From positions 1 through 64,000 of the forward strand of contig CAAFUF010000003.1 of NCBI GenBank assembly GCA_900766135.1: a stretch of DNA of 64,000 bases. Direction: 5' to 3'. The DNA comes from Paenibacillaceae bacterium (GTDB lineage Bacteria; Bacillota; Bacilli; Paenibacillales; Paenibacillaceae). Numbering within the stretch: the stretch's first letter is position 1; every line of letters starts with the position of its first letter. Positions 32,317-40,813 of the stretch are shown here, in pieces. Below the pieces are notes generated by a model. It saw only the letters and a list, made by a program, of their open reading frames with translations. It did not search any database and was not told the origin of the DNA. A program made the translations under genes and the position numbers.

Positions 32317-32368
32317 TGATATCGGGTAAAATTTGCGTAAACCAGAAATCGCAAAGAGGTGCAGGGGG

Positions 32369-32797
32369 ATGAACAACCCTTCCGTTAGCAAATTGATCGC
32401 CTATATTCAACGGATCAACCAAAAGGAACTGGCTGCACTGTTGAAGCCGCACGGAATCGGAGGCGGGGGAAACCACAGCTATTTATTGGCCATCCTCATG
32501 ACGCCCGGATTGAACCAGGACCAGTTGACGAGCATGATCAAGTTCGATAAAGCCACCACGGCCCGCTGCGTCAAGCAGCTGGAGGAGGCCGGCTTCATCG
32601 CGCGCGTGGTGGACGAGCATGACCGCAGGTCGATCTTATTGTATCCTACGGAAAAAGGTCGGGCCTTCGAGCCGACGTTACGGCAGATTTTAGCCGATTT
32701 TAACCGGCAGTTGACGGCCGTATTAAGCGAAGCGGAAAAACGACAGCTCGAGGGACTGCTTGCAAAAATTTATGAAAGTAAGCTACAAGGCGATTAG
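32369..32797 (+). CDS. MarR-family regulator
   Basis: A 142-residue winged-helix regulator of the MarR family. The pattern is N-terminal dimer helix, LNQDQLTSMIKFDKATTARCVKQLEEAGFIARVVDEHDRRSILLYPTEKG (recognition helix followed by the wing with DRRS), then a C-terminal dimer helix. ATG 32369 lies behind a GGGGG site; the frame is open upstream to 32333. It is divergent from the MFS exporter, sharing twin operators, so it most likely represses both genes until it binds a substrate of the pump. Cys70-type residues are not obviously placed for redox sensing. Confidence 0.88.
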   Translation: MNNPSVSKLIAYIQRINQKELAALLKPHGIGGGGNHSYLLAILMTPGLNQDQLTSMIKFDKATTARCVKQLEEAGFIARVVDEHDRRSILLYPTEKGRAFEPTLRQILADFNRQLTAVLSEAEKRQLEGLLAKIYESKLQGD

Positions 32798-32870
32798 AGC
32801 TTGTCTTCCAACTCTATTTTTTCTATATGTTCGATCCTTTATTTATTTTTTTCGAAAGCTGGTGATCCGA

Positions 32871-33398
32871 ATGGAATTGCAGATTCGAGCGGGACGCCCC
32901 GAAGAATTGGACGAGATCATGGAATTGATCTCGCGTTGTATCGAAGTCATGCAGAAGGGCGGCAGCGATCAATGGAGCGACGACTACCCGAACCGCAGGG
33001 TGTTGGAGGATGACTTGCGGCGCGGCGTGCTGTTTGCCGGAGAATTGATGGGGGAAATAGCCGCCATCGTCGTTTTGGACGAACATCAAGACGAGGAGTA
33101 TGAGACGATCGTTTGGAGGGAAACCGAAGGGCCTCATTTGCTGATGCACCGGCTGGCCGTTGACCCAAGGCAACAAGGGCGGGGCATCGCTCGCCGTATG
33201 GTCGGTTTTGCCGAGGCTTATGCCCGGCAGCAGGGGTACCGTAGCCTTCGGCTCGATACCTACGCGAGAAATGCCGCCGCCTTGAAGCTCTATCGCGGGC
33301 TGGGTTATGAGCAGCGTGGACAGGTGCGTTTTCCTGGACGAATCGACGTTTTTCCCGTCTTCGAGAAAGTTCTCGAGGCGGAGGAAACAAGCCGGTGA
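32871..33398 (+). CDS. GNAT-family N-acetyltransferase
   Basis: A 175-residue acetyl-CoA-dependent acetyltransferase. The CoA-binding motif is RLAVDPRQQGRGIARRMV, followed by LRLDTYARNAAALKLYRGLGYEQRG, typical of GNAT motifs A and B. ATG 32871 lies behind a GGTGATCC site. The target (small molecule, peptide or protein) cannot be told. It lies after the MarR gene at 73 bases and before a palindrome cluster and a convergent acetyltransferase. Confidence 0.85.
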   Translation: MELQIRAGRPEELDEIMELISRCIEVMQKGGSDQWSDDYPNRRVLEDDLRRGVLFAGELMGEIAAIVVLDEHQDEEYETIVWRETEGPHLLMHRLAVDPRQQGRGIARRMVGFAEAYARQQGYRSLRLDTYARNAAALKLYRGLGYEQRGQVRFPGRIDVFPVFEKVLEAEETSR

Positions 33399-33399
33399 T

Positions 33400-33586
33400 T
33401 AACAGGAAATCGTACGGTTATTTTCTGAGATTCTCGCTATTTTTGGGGGAATAACAGTAAATTCTACCTTTAATTTGCCCGATATCCTCGTAAACATCGG
33501 GTTCTTACGAAAATAACAGTAGTAATTCCGGTTAATCAGAACACGCATAGCGGTTGGTTGAAAATTAACGTTAGTTTTTACTGTTA
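33400..33586. repeat. Palindrome cluster, family C (4 copies)
   Basis: Four 21-base units lie at 33400-33420, 33452-33472, 33514-33534 and 33566-33586. The consensus is TAACAGTA, five bases, TACNGTTA, with one arm decayed in the second unit and a TAACGT arm in the fourth. A-rich sequence precedes and T-rich sequence follows most units. Spacings are 52, 62 and 52 bp. The cluster fills the gap between two convergent acetyltransferase genes; no other feature is visible in 33399-33647. Confidence 0.8.
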
Positions 33587-33647
33587 GTTGCTCCGTTGAA
33601 GGATTGTAGCGTAATCGATGTGAGGCCGAATTTAAACGGACTGCCCT

Positions 33648-34208
33648 TTATTGCCCCCGAAATGATCGATGATGAAATGAAGTGATATCCCGAAATAACG
33701 ACTGGCCGTCATCCGACAAGGCAAAACGTTCATTAAGCGGAAGATATAAAGCGCGGTACGGTTCGGGCACCCAGATATATTGGTGTACATAAGGCGTGAC
33801 GATAAAACCGCAATCGATCCAAAATCGGAGGCGTTCGCGGTTTGTCTCCGTGTCCTCCGCTTCCGCCTCGATCACGATGGCCTCGGCTTGGTAATCCTGT
33901 ACGGCATAGTCGCGGATATGGGAGAAGAAGAGGTGGCCGAGACCGCGCCCCCTTTGATCTTGACGAACCGCCATATAATCGAGAATCAGCCGCTTGCGGC
34001 CTTGCTCTCCGCTGATGCCGGTGACGGCCATCGCCATCGCTTCCCCTTCTTGAAGTCCCGCATGCAGGCTGGCGACTCCCCGTTCCAGCATGCTCCGCAG
34101 CACTTTGTCCGGCTTGGCCCCGTGTTGGAACGCTTCCCGGTATATGGGTCCCAGTTGATCCCACCAAGCTTTATCCCATTTCGTTATGGTTGTGAAAGTC
34201 CATTGCAT
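33648..34208 (-). CDS. GNAT-family N-acetyltransferase
   Basis: A 186-residue GNAT protein. The acetyl-CoA motif is MAVRQDQRGRGLGHLFFSHI, followed by VIEAEAEDTETNRERLRFWIDCGF. The C-terminal part (PYVHQYIWVPEPYRALYLPLN) is typical of a subgroup of unknown substrate. It starts at ATG 34208 and is convergent with the preceding acetyltransferase gene, from which it is separated by the palindrome cluster. It resembles that neighbour only in fold, so it is not a recent duplicate. Confidence 0.82.
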   Translation of the reverse strand: MQWTFTTITKWDKAWWDQLGPIYREAFQHGAKPDKVLRSMLERGVASLHAGLQEGEAMAMAVTGISGEQGRKRLILDYMAVRQDQRGRGLGHLFFSHIRDYAVQDYQAEAIVIEAEAEDTETNRERLRFWIDCGFIVTPYVHQYIWVPEPYRALYLPLNERFALSDDGQSLFRDITSFHHRSFRGQ

Positions 34209-34357
34209 GTCATGTCCTCCGTTTGTGGTCCGTCTCCTTCTATTTTAACCGCATTTCCCTCTTTCAGGACATATGTCCTTTCCAAACGGAAGAAGATATC
34301 CTTTAATAAGGTATTGACATAAAGGATCGAAGGATCCGATAACGAGGGAGAGAGAAA

Positions 34358-34783
34358 ATGAGGGGATTGTTGTTTGCGTTCCTGGCCGGGGCGTTCATCA
34401 CCCTGCAGGGGGTAGCCAATACGCGGATCAGCGCGGATATCGGGACCTGGCCGGCGGCGGCGTTGACCCAGTTCACCGGTTTTGCGGCGGCGCTGGTCAT
34501 TTGGATGATCGTCCGAGACGGAGGTCTTAGGGATTTGCGGCGCGTTCGACCGTTGTATGTCAGTGGCGGGGCTTTGGCGGCGATCATTATTTTTAGCAAC
34601 GTCACGGCGATCCAGCAGGTTGGAGTGACCTTGACGATCTCGGCGGTTTTGATCGCCCAATTGTGCATTACCTTTTTCATCGATAGTCTAGGTTGGTTCG
34701 GGGTACCGAAGCAAAAAATGCGGCTGCCGCAATTTATCGGCATCGGTTTGATGATCGCGGGGGTCGTGATCCTCAAGTTTTAG
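34358..34783 (+). CDS. DMT-family transporter, YdcZ (DUF606) type
   Basis: A 141-residue membrane protein with four or five helices, of the YdcZ/DUF606 group, thought to be half-size relatives of drug/metabolite transporters. Marks are LAGAFITLQGVANTRIS at the start and FIDSLGWFG followed by a final helix. ATG 34358 lies behind GGGAGAGAG. It is separated by a Crp-type regulator gene from a second YdcZ protein at 35540. Two half-size proteins could form a hetero-oligomer. The substrate is unknown. Confidence 0.85.
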   Translation: MRGLLFAFLAGAFITLQGVANTRISADIGTWPAAALTQFTGFAAALVIWMIVRDGGLRDLRRVRPLYVSGGALAAIIIFSNVTAIQQVGVTLTISAVLIAQLCITFFIDSLGWFGVPKQKMRLPQFIGIGLMIAGVVILKF

Positions 34784-34828
34784 CAGAATGAAAAAAGAAG
34801 GGCCTCTCTGTCAGGAAGGAGAACGGAC

Positions 34829-35527
34829 ATGAAAGAAGTAGCGGATCCGGCCTTGTTGGCCGATTATATCGAATCGTACGGACTTCGGAAGGTGTTTCCT
34901 GAAGCGCTGCTGCCTTATCTGACGCTTTACGGATATGATCAAGGGGAGCTGATCTGCACGCAAGGGGAACCTTCGCATTCGATGTACGTGCTCGTCCGGG
35001 GGAAAATCAAAATTTATAACACGTCCCCGGAAGGTCGTACGCTGGTCATCTCTTTCAAAAATCCGCTGGAAGTCGTCGGGGATGTCGAATACATCCGGGA
35101 CGGGGATATTATCAATACGGTTGAGGCGGTGTCGCCGGTCCAGATGATCGGCGTGGAGTACCGCTGCCTGCAAAAATACGGGGCCGATCATTCGCCGTTG
35201 CTGCATTTTCTGCTGGACATCATTACGAAGAAGTTCTACATGAAATCCAGCTCCATGAGTTTTAATTTGCTGTATCCGGTTGAAATCCGGCTGGCGAGTT
35301 ATCTGTTGTCCGTTTCCTTTGACGAAGCGGATGCCCTGTTCCTTGGGAAGCTGGGTACGGCCGACTTGGCCGATGCGGCAAATTTGATCGGAACCAGCTA
35401 TCGGCATTTAAACCGGGTGCTGCAGAAATTCGCGGCATCTGGTTTGATCGAGCGAAGCCGGGAGGGCATCACGGTGAGGGACCGGGAAGGCCTCCGCAAT
35501 TTGGTCAGCCGGAATATTTACGAATAG
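34829..35527 (+). CDS. Crp/Fnr-family regulator (YeiL-like)
   Basis: A 232-residue regulator with an N-terminal cyclic-nucleotide-binding-type domain (residues about 20-120, GELICTQGEPSHSMYVLVRGKIKIY) and a C-terminal winged helix with recognition segment DAANLIGTSYRHLNRVLQKFAASGL. No Fnr-like cluster of N-terminal cysteines is present, so it is not an Fnr oxygen sensor. It resembles the YeiL branch. It sits between two YdcZ-type transporter genes and probably regulates them. The ribosome site GAAGGAG precedes ATG 34829. Confidence 0.85.
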   Translation: MKEVADPALLADYIESYGLRKVFPEALLPYLTLYGYDQGELICTQGEPSHSMYVLVRGKIKIYNTSPEGRTLVISFKNPLEVVGDVEYIRDGDIINTVEAVSPVQMIGVEYRCLQKYGADHSPLLHFLLDIITKKFYMKSSSMSFNLLYPVEIRLASYLLSVSFDEADALFLGKLGTADLADAANLIGTSYRHLNRVLQKFAASGLIERSREGITVRDREGLRNLVSRNIYE

Positions 35528-35539
35528 GGGGCATGAACT

Positions 35540-36025
35540 GTGTTATTGGGAATCTTGTTCGCATTATCCGCCGGGGCGTTGGTCGGAATGCAAAACGTGT
35601 TTAATACAAAGGTCAATGAGCAGACGGGGAACTGGACGACAACGATGCTGGTGTTGGGTTTGGGGTTTGCCGCCTCCTTCGCGATCGGTTTGGCGATCGA
35701 AGGCGGAGGGATGTTTACGTCTCTGCGCGGGATGCAGACCTGGTTCTGGTTTAGCGGATTGATCGGGGTTGGCGTCGTCACCTGCATGGTACAAGGGGTA
35801 AAGCTGCTGGGGCCAACCTATGCCGTAGCCATCGTCATGACTTCGGAGCTTGGTTTCGCTTTGTTGTTTGATTCTCTGGGCTGGCTGGGCTTGCAGAAGG
35901 TACCGTTTACGCTTCATCAACTGATCGGCGTGCTGGTCATCGTCGGCGGAATCTTCGTGTTTAAGCTGGGCGGAGGACGCGAGAGCGAGGAAAGTTCCGT
36001 TCGGAAGAAGGAAGCTTTGAATTAG
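35540..36025 (+). CDS. DMT-family transporter, YdcZ (DUF606) type
   Basis: A 161-residue YdcZ-type membrane protein, the second in this trio. It begins at GTG 35540 after a GGGGGG site, with LLGILFALSAGALVGMQNVFNTKV and a late FDSLGWLGLQ, matching the layout of the first copy (FIDSLGWFG). The two share perhaps a third of residues, so they are old paralogues. The charged Glu/Ser/Lys tail after the last helix is cytosolic. It probably partners with the first copy (inference). Confidence 0.85.
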   Translation: MLLGILFALSAGALVGMQNVFNTKVNEQTGNWTTTMLVLGLGFAASFAIGLAIEGGGMFTSLRGMQTWFWFSGLIGVGVVTCMVQGVKLLGPTYAVAIVMTSELGFALLFDSLGWLGLQKVPFTLHQLIGVLVIVGGIFVFKLGGGRESEESSVRKKEALN

Positions 36026-36052
36026 GGGGAATAAAGGAAGGGGCGTTAGTAT

Positions 36053-36451
36053 ATGGAGGGAAACATCGATAAAATCGCCTGGATTTGCCTGCGGGACGGG
36101 CGCATGTTGAACGTGCGTTCCAAGGGGAAGGATCTGTTCTATGTTCCGGGCGGCAAGAGAGATCCAGGCGAGTCCGATCGCGAAACCCTGCAGCGGGAAA
36201 TTCAAGAGGAATTGTCCGTTACCGTCAAGCCGGAGACGATCGAATATTTTGCGACGTTCGAAGCTCAAGCCGACGGCAAGCCGGAGGGGGTGCTTGTTCG
36301 TATGACCTGCTATTATGCCGATGTTGAAGGCGAACTTCAACCGGCTTCCGAGATCGAGGAAATGGCTTGGCTCAGCTACGCGGAACGCGAACGTACGTCG
36401 CTGATCAGCCGGATGATTTTCGACCGGCTGCATGAGATGAATTTGCTGTGA
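36053..36451 (+). CDS. NUDIX hydrolase
   Basis: A 132-residue Nudix-fold hydrolase. The Nudix box GGKRDPGESDRETLQREIQEEL matches the Gx5Ex7REUxEE pattern with all metal-binding glutamates, so the protein should be active on a nucleoside-diphosphate-linked substrate. The exact substrate is not predictable; it could be an ADP-sugar, dinucleotide or damaged nucleotide. The start is ATG 36053, with only a weak ribosome site (AAGGGGCG) upstream. It lies 18 bases before the next acetyltransferase gene, so the two are likely co-transcribed. Confidence 0.85.
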   Translation: MEGNIDKIAWICLRDGRMLNVRSKGKDLFYVPGGKRDPGESDRETLQREIQEELSVTVKPETIEYFATFEAQADGKPEGVLVRMTCYYADVEGELQPASEIEEMAWLSYAERERTSLISRMIFDRLHEMNLL

Positions 36452-36469
36452 CGGAAGGAAGGACATCCG

Positions 36470-36946
36470 ATGATCATTAGACCTTTGCAAGCGGGAGATA
36501 ACGCGGCGATTGAAGCCGTCATCCGCGATTGCCTGATCGAGTTCGGCGGGAACCGGGAAGGGTTGGCTTGGCAGGACGATAGCCTTAGCGCGCTGTCCCG
36601 CTATTATGAGCCGGAGGGTAGAGCCTATTGGGTCGTGGAGCAGGACGGCCGGGTGCTTGGAGGTGCGGGGATTGCCCCGTTCGCCGAATCCGGCGAAGTG
36701 TGCGAGCTGCAGAAAATGTATCTGCGGGCCGAAATCCGCGGGACAGGCATCGCAGCCCGTTTACTGGAGACCTGCTTGGATTTCGCCAAGCGTCACTACG
36801 AGCAATGTTATCTGGAAACGCTGCAGACGATGGAGGCGGCGAACCGTTTCTACAAAAAGCACGGCTTCCGGCAACTCCAAGCGCCGTTGGCCGGTTCGGA
36901 GCACTTTGCCTGCGATGCTTGGTATATTGGGGATTTACGACAATAA
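36470..36946 (+). CDS. GNAT-family N-acetyltransferase
   Basis: A 158-residue GNAT protein. Motif A is LQKMYLRAEIRGTGIAARLLETCL, followed by CYLETLQTMEAANRFYKKHGF, the typical motif B. It starts at ATG 36470 behind GGAAGGA and is followed by a small terminator, ending this mixed cluster before the nitrate module. Substrate unknown. Confidence 0.85.
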   Translation: MIIRPLQAGDNAAIEAVIRDCLIEFGGNREGLAWQDDSLSALSRYYEPEGRAYWVVEQDGRVLGGAGIAPFAESGEVCELQKMYLRAEIRGTGIAARLLETCLDFAKRHYEQCYLETLQTMEAANRFYKKHGFRQLQAPLAGSEHFACDAWYIGDLRQ

Positions 36947-36964
36947 CGTTCTCGATTTGATCCG

Positions 36965-36990
36965 AAAAAACGCCATCCGGCGTTTTTTTG
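36965..36990 (+). terminator. Terminator before the nar operon
   Basis: AAAAAACGCC and GGCGTTTTTT form a perfect stem with a 4-base loop, followed by TTG. It isolates narG from upstream transcription. Confidence 0.85.
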
Positions 36991-36996
36991 TCGTTA

Positions 36997-37061
36997 TAGG
37001 GCATTCTCCGTCAACCTAAGGGAATTCCCTGATGGGAAGCGGGAGCGTACCGTTTCATAAT
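36997..37061 (+). promoter_or_regulatory. narG promoter with two NreC-type boxes
   Basis: TAGGG-N4-CTCCG (36997-37010, centre 37003.5) and AAGGG-N4-CCCTG (37018-37031, centre 37024.5) resemble the staphylococcal NreC palindrome TAGGG-N4-CCCTA as I recall it. They are 21 bp apart. A -10 box CATAAT lies at 37056-37061, 31.5 bases from the second centre, placing that box near -43, the usual position for an activator. The second box contains the perfect palindrome AGGGAATTCCCT. Confidence 0.7.
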
Positions 37062-37135
37062 GGAGTCAGAAGCTCGAATACCATTGATTCCCCGTCAAAG
37101 GCATTCATTTGAGCGATGAAGGAGTGAACGCTTCC

Positions 37136-40100
37136 GTGAAACGAAGATCAGGACTTAGCTTTTTTAAGAAACCGGAGACGATTTCGGGAAATTGGACGAA
37201 AATCGAAGAGAAAAGCCGGGAATGGGAAAACATGTACCGCGGCCGCTGGTCGCACGATAAAGTGGTGCGGACGACGCACGGCGTGAACTGCACCGGTTCC
37301 TGCAGTTGGAAAGTGTTCGTTAAGAACGGCATCATCACGTGGGAGAACCAACAGATCGATTATCCGTCCTGCGGACCGGACATGCCGGAGTTCGAACCCC
37401 GGGGTTGCCCTCGGGGGGCCTCGTTCTCGTGGTATGAATACAGTCCTTTGCGGGTGAAATACCCTTATATGCGCGGTCGGCTGCTGCGCTTGTGGCGTGA
37501 GGCGATGACCAAGCATCACGGCAATCCCCTGGAGGCCTGGGCCAGCATCGTGGAGAACCCGGAAGCCGCGCAATCGTATAAGCAGGCGCGCGGCAAAGGC
37601 GGCCATGTGCGCGTTACCTGGGAAGAAGCTACCCAGCTGATCTCGGCACAATTGCTTTATACCATTAAGAAATACGGGCCGGACCGGATTGCCGGCTTTA
37701 CGCCGATTCCGGCGATGTCGATGATCAGCTACGCTTCGGGTGCGCGGTTCATCTCTTTGCTGGGCGGCGAGATGCTCAGTTTCTACGATTGGTATGCCGA
37801 CCTGCCTCCGGCATCGCCGCAAATTTGGGGCGAGCAGACCGACGTGCCGGAGTCTTCCGATTGGTACAATGCCGGATATCTGATCATGTGGGGCTCCAAC
37901 GTGCCGTTGACGCGGACGCCGGACGCCCATTTCATGACCGAAGTCCGTTATAAAGGGACCAAGGTGGTGTCCGTAGCGCCGGACCATGCGGAAAACGTCA
38001 AATTTGCCGACAACTGGCTGGCACCGCATCCGGGAACGGACGCGGCGGTAGCGCAAGCAATGACGCATGTCATTCTGGACGAGTTCTACGTACAGCGCCA
38101 AGAGCCGATGTTCCTGAACTACGCCAAGCAGTACACGGACATGCCTTTCTTGATTTTGCTGGATCCGTACGATGGGGCGTACAAGGCCGGACGGTTCCTG
38201 CGGGCAAGCGATCTGGGACAGACCACGGAGCATGCCGAATGGAAGCCGGTCATATATGATGAAGCGGCCGGAGAGTTGGTCGTACCGAACGGAACGATGG
38301 GCCAACGCTGGGAGAAGGACGTCAAGTGGAACCTGATCCTCGAGCGCGAAGACGGCAGTCGGATCGAACCGGCCTTGTCGGTTGAGCCGCACGGCGGGGA
38401 GTGGACGGAAATCGTATTCCCTTATTTCGATGCTGCCGGCAACGGCACGTTTACCCGGTCGATTCCGGCCAAAACCGTGACTTTGGCCGACGGATCCACT
38501 CGTTTGGCCGCTACGGTTCACGATTTGATGCTAAGTCAATACGGCGTAAATCGCCCCGGAAGCACGCATACCGCCAAAGGGTACGATGACGCGAAGTCGC
38601 ATTACACTCCGGCCTGGCAAGAGCAGATTACCGGAGTCAAGGCGTCGCTCGTAGTGCAAATCGCCCGCGAATTTGCGCAGAACGCCCTGGATACCGGCGG
38701 CCGCTCGATGATCATTATGGGTGCCGGCATCAACCACTGGTTCAACAGCGATACGATCTATCGCTCCATTCTGAACCTGGTCGTACTGACGGCATCCCAA
38801 GGCGTTAACGGAGGCGGCTGGGCTCATTACGTGGGACAGGAGAAATGCCGGCCGATCGAGGGCTGGTCGACCATCGCTTTCGCCCGCGACTGGCAAGCGC
38901 CGCCGCGGCTGCAAAACGCGACTTCGTTCTTCTATTTTGCCACCGACCAATGGAAATACGAGGAGATGAGCGCAGATTCGCTCAAATCGCCAACCAGCGG
39001 GGACATCCCATACCGCCATCCCGCGGATTACAACGTGCTGGCGGCTCGACTAGGCTGGCTGCCGTCGTACCCGCAGTTCAACAAGAACAGCTTGGCGTTC
39101 GCGGAAGAAGCGGCTGCCCAAGGCAAAACGGACAATGCCGAGATCATTCAGCATGCCTATGAGCAAGTGGTTTCCGGTGAAACGAAGTTTGCCGTGGAGG
39201 ACCCGGATGCGCCGGAGAACTTCCCGCGTTCGCTGTTCGTCTGGCGCTCGAACCTGATCTCCAGCTCGGCCAAAGGTCAAGAATTTTTCATGAAGCATCT
39301 GCTGGGTACGCATAACGGATTATTGTCCAACCCGAACGAAGAGGAAAAGCCGGAGGAAATCGTCTGGCGCGAGGAAGTGGAAGGCAAGCTGGACCTGCTC
39401 GTGGCGCTCGATTTCCGAATGACGGCGACCCCGATGTACGCCGATATCGTTCTTCCGGCGGCGACCTGGTACGAGAAGGTGGATATTTCCTCAACCGACA
39501 TGCATCCGTTCGTGCATCCGTTTAACCCGGCGATTGATCCGCTTTGGGAGTCGCGGACCGACTGGGATATTTACCGTACGCTGGCCGGCGTCTTGTCCGA
39601 AATGGCCAAAGAACATATGCCGGGCGTATACAAAGACTTGGTTTCCTCTCCGCTTGGTCATGATTCGATGGCTGAAATCGCCCAACCGTTCGGGGAAGTG
39701 AAGGACTGGAAGCGCGGGGAAACGAAGCCGGTTCTCGGCAAAACAATGCCTGGCTTTACCGTGGTCGAGCGCGATTATACGAAGATCTACGACAAGTACA
39801 TCACGCTGGGCCCGAACTTGGAAACCGGCAAGGTGGGCGCACACGGAGTCTCGTTCTCCGTCAAGGAAGAGTATGAGGATCTGAAAAAAATCAACGGCTC
39901 TTACATCGACGACACGATCAAAAACGGCCGGCCGAAGCTGCGTACCGCGCGGCAAGCGGCCAATGCGGTGCTGCATCTGTCCTCGGCAACGAACGGGAAA
40001 GTGTCGCAGCGCGCCTGGGAATCCGCCGAACAGGATACGGGCGTGGAGCTGAAGGATATCTCCGCCGACCGTGCCGCCGAACGGATCACGTTCGCCAACA

Positions 40101-40813
40101 TCACCGCGCAGCCGCGGGAGGTCATCCCGACGCCGGTCTTCAGCGGTTCGAACAAATCGGGACGCCGGTATTCGCCGTTTACGACCAACATCGAACGGCT
40201 CGTGCCGTTCCGGACGTTAACCGGTCGCCAGCATTTTTACCTGGATCACCAAATCTTCCTGCAGTTTGGCGAGGCATTGCCCGTCTATAAACCAACGCTT
40301 CCGCCGATGGTGTTCGGCCCGAGAGACAAGCAGGTCGAGGGGGGCAAAGATGCGCTGGTATTGCGGTATTTAACGCCGCACGGCAAATGGAACATCCACA
40401 GCACCTACCAGGATAACCTGCACATGCTGACCTTGTTCCGCGGCGGCCCGACCGTGTGGATCAGCAACGAGGATGCCGAAGCGCATCAGATCCAAGATAA
40501 CGATTGGCTGGAGGTCTATAACCGCAACGGCGTCGTGACGGCAAGAGCGGTGGTCAGCCACCGGATGCCGAAAGGTACGATGTTTATGTATCACGCCCAA
40601 GACAAACACATTAACGTACCGGGTTCGGAAATCACCAAGGAGCGGGGCGGCAGCCACAATGCGCCGACGCGAATCCACTTGAAGCCAACGCAGCTTGTCG
40701 GAGGTTATGCGCAACTCAGCTACGGCTTCAACTACTACGGACCGATCGGCAACCAGCGCGATGTCTATGTTGCGGTGCGCAAACTGAAGGAGGTTGACTG
40801 GCTTGAAGATTAA
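37136..40813 (+). CDS. narG: Respiratory nitrate reductase alpha subunit
   Basis: NarG is the molybdenum bis-MGD subunit that reduces nitrate to nitrite on the cytoplasmic face of the membrane. His48, Cys52 and Cys56 (HGVNCTGSC) with Cys91 (RGCPRG) form the FS0 cluster site, offset by exactly one from E. coli NarG (His49, Cys53, Cys57, Cys92). The active-site block FYDWYADLPPASPQIWGEQTD and GSNVPLTRTPDAHF are fully conserved. GTG 37136 gives 1225 residues and starts as MKRRSGLSFFKK; a TTG at 37109 is possible but precedes the GAAGGAG site. It is the first gene of narGHJI and is preceded by NreC-type boxes. Confidence 0.97.
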   Translation: MKRRSGLSFFKKPETISGNWTKIEEKSREWENMYRGRWSHDKVVRTTHGVNCTGSCSWKVFVKNGIITWENQQIDYPSCGPDMPEFEPRGCPRGASFSWYEYSPLRVKYPYMRGRLLRLWREAMTKHHGNPLEAWASIVENPEAAQSYKQARGKGGHVRVTWEEATQLISAQLLYTIKKYGPDRIAGFTPIPAMSMISYASGARFISLLGGEMLSFYDWYADLPPASPQIWGEQTDVPESSDWYNAGYLIMWGSNVPLTRTPDAHFMTEVRYKGTKVVSVAPDHAENVKFADNWLAPHPGTDAAVAQAMTHVILDEFYVQRQEPMFLNYAKQYTDMPFLILLDPYDGAYKAGRFLRASDLGQTTEHAEWKPVIYDEAAGELVVPNGTMGQRWEKDVKWNLILEREDGSRIEPALSVEPHGGEWTEIVFPYFDAAGNGTFTRSIPAKTVTLADGSTRLAATVHDLMLSQYGVNRPGSTHTAKGYDDAKSHYTPAWQEQITGVKASLVVQIAREFAQNALDTGGRSMIIMGAGINHWFNSDTIYRSILNLVVLTASQGVNGGGWAHYVGQEKCRPIEGWSTIAFARDWQAPPRLQNATSFFYFATDQWKYEEMSADSLKSPTSGDIPYRHPADYNVLAARLGWLPSYPQFNKNSLAFAEEAAAQGKTDNAEIIQHAYEQVVSGETKFAVEDPDAPENFPRSLFVWRSNLISSSAKGQEFFMKHLLGTHNGLLSNPNEEEKPEEIVWREEVEGKLDLLVALDFRMTATPMYADIVLPAATWYEKVDISSTDMHPFVHPFNPAIDPLWESRTDWDIYRTLAGVLSEMAKEHMPGVYKDLVSSPLGHDSMAEIAQPFGEVKDWKRGETKPVLGKTMPGFTVVERDYTKIYDKYITLGPNLETGKVGAHGVSFSVKEEYEDLKKINGSYIDDTIKNGRPKLRTARQAANAVLHLSSATNGKVSQRAWESAEQDTGVELKDISADRAAERITFANITAQPREVIPTPVFSGSNKSGRRYSPFTTNIERLVPFRTLTGRQHFYLDHQIFLQFGEALPVYKPTLPPMVFGPRDKQVEGGKDALVLRYLTPHGKWNIHSTYQDNLHMLTLFRGGPTVWISNEDAEAHQIQDNDWLEVYNRNGVVTARAVVSHRMPKGTMFMYHAQDKHINVPGSEITKERGGSHNAPTRIHLKPTQLVGGYAQLSYGFNYYGPIGNQRDVYVAVRKLKEVDWLED

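Noticed and set aside
36947..37135. Fnr-type box (TGTGA-N6-TCACA) before narG
   Set aside because: None could be found by reading both strands. The visible palindromes match the NreC type instead.
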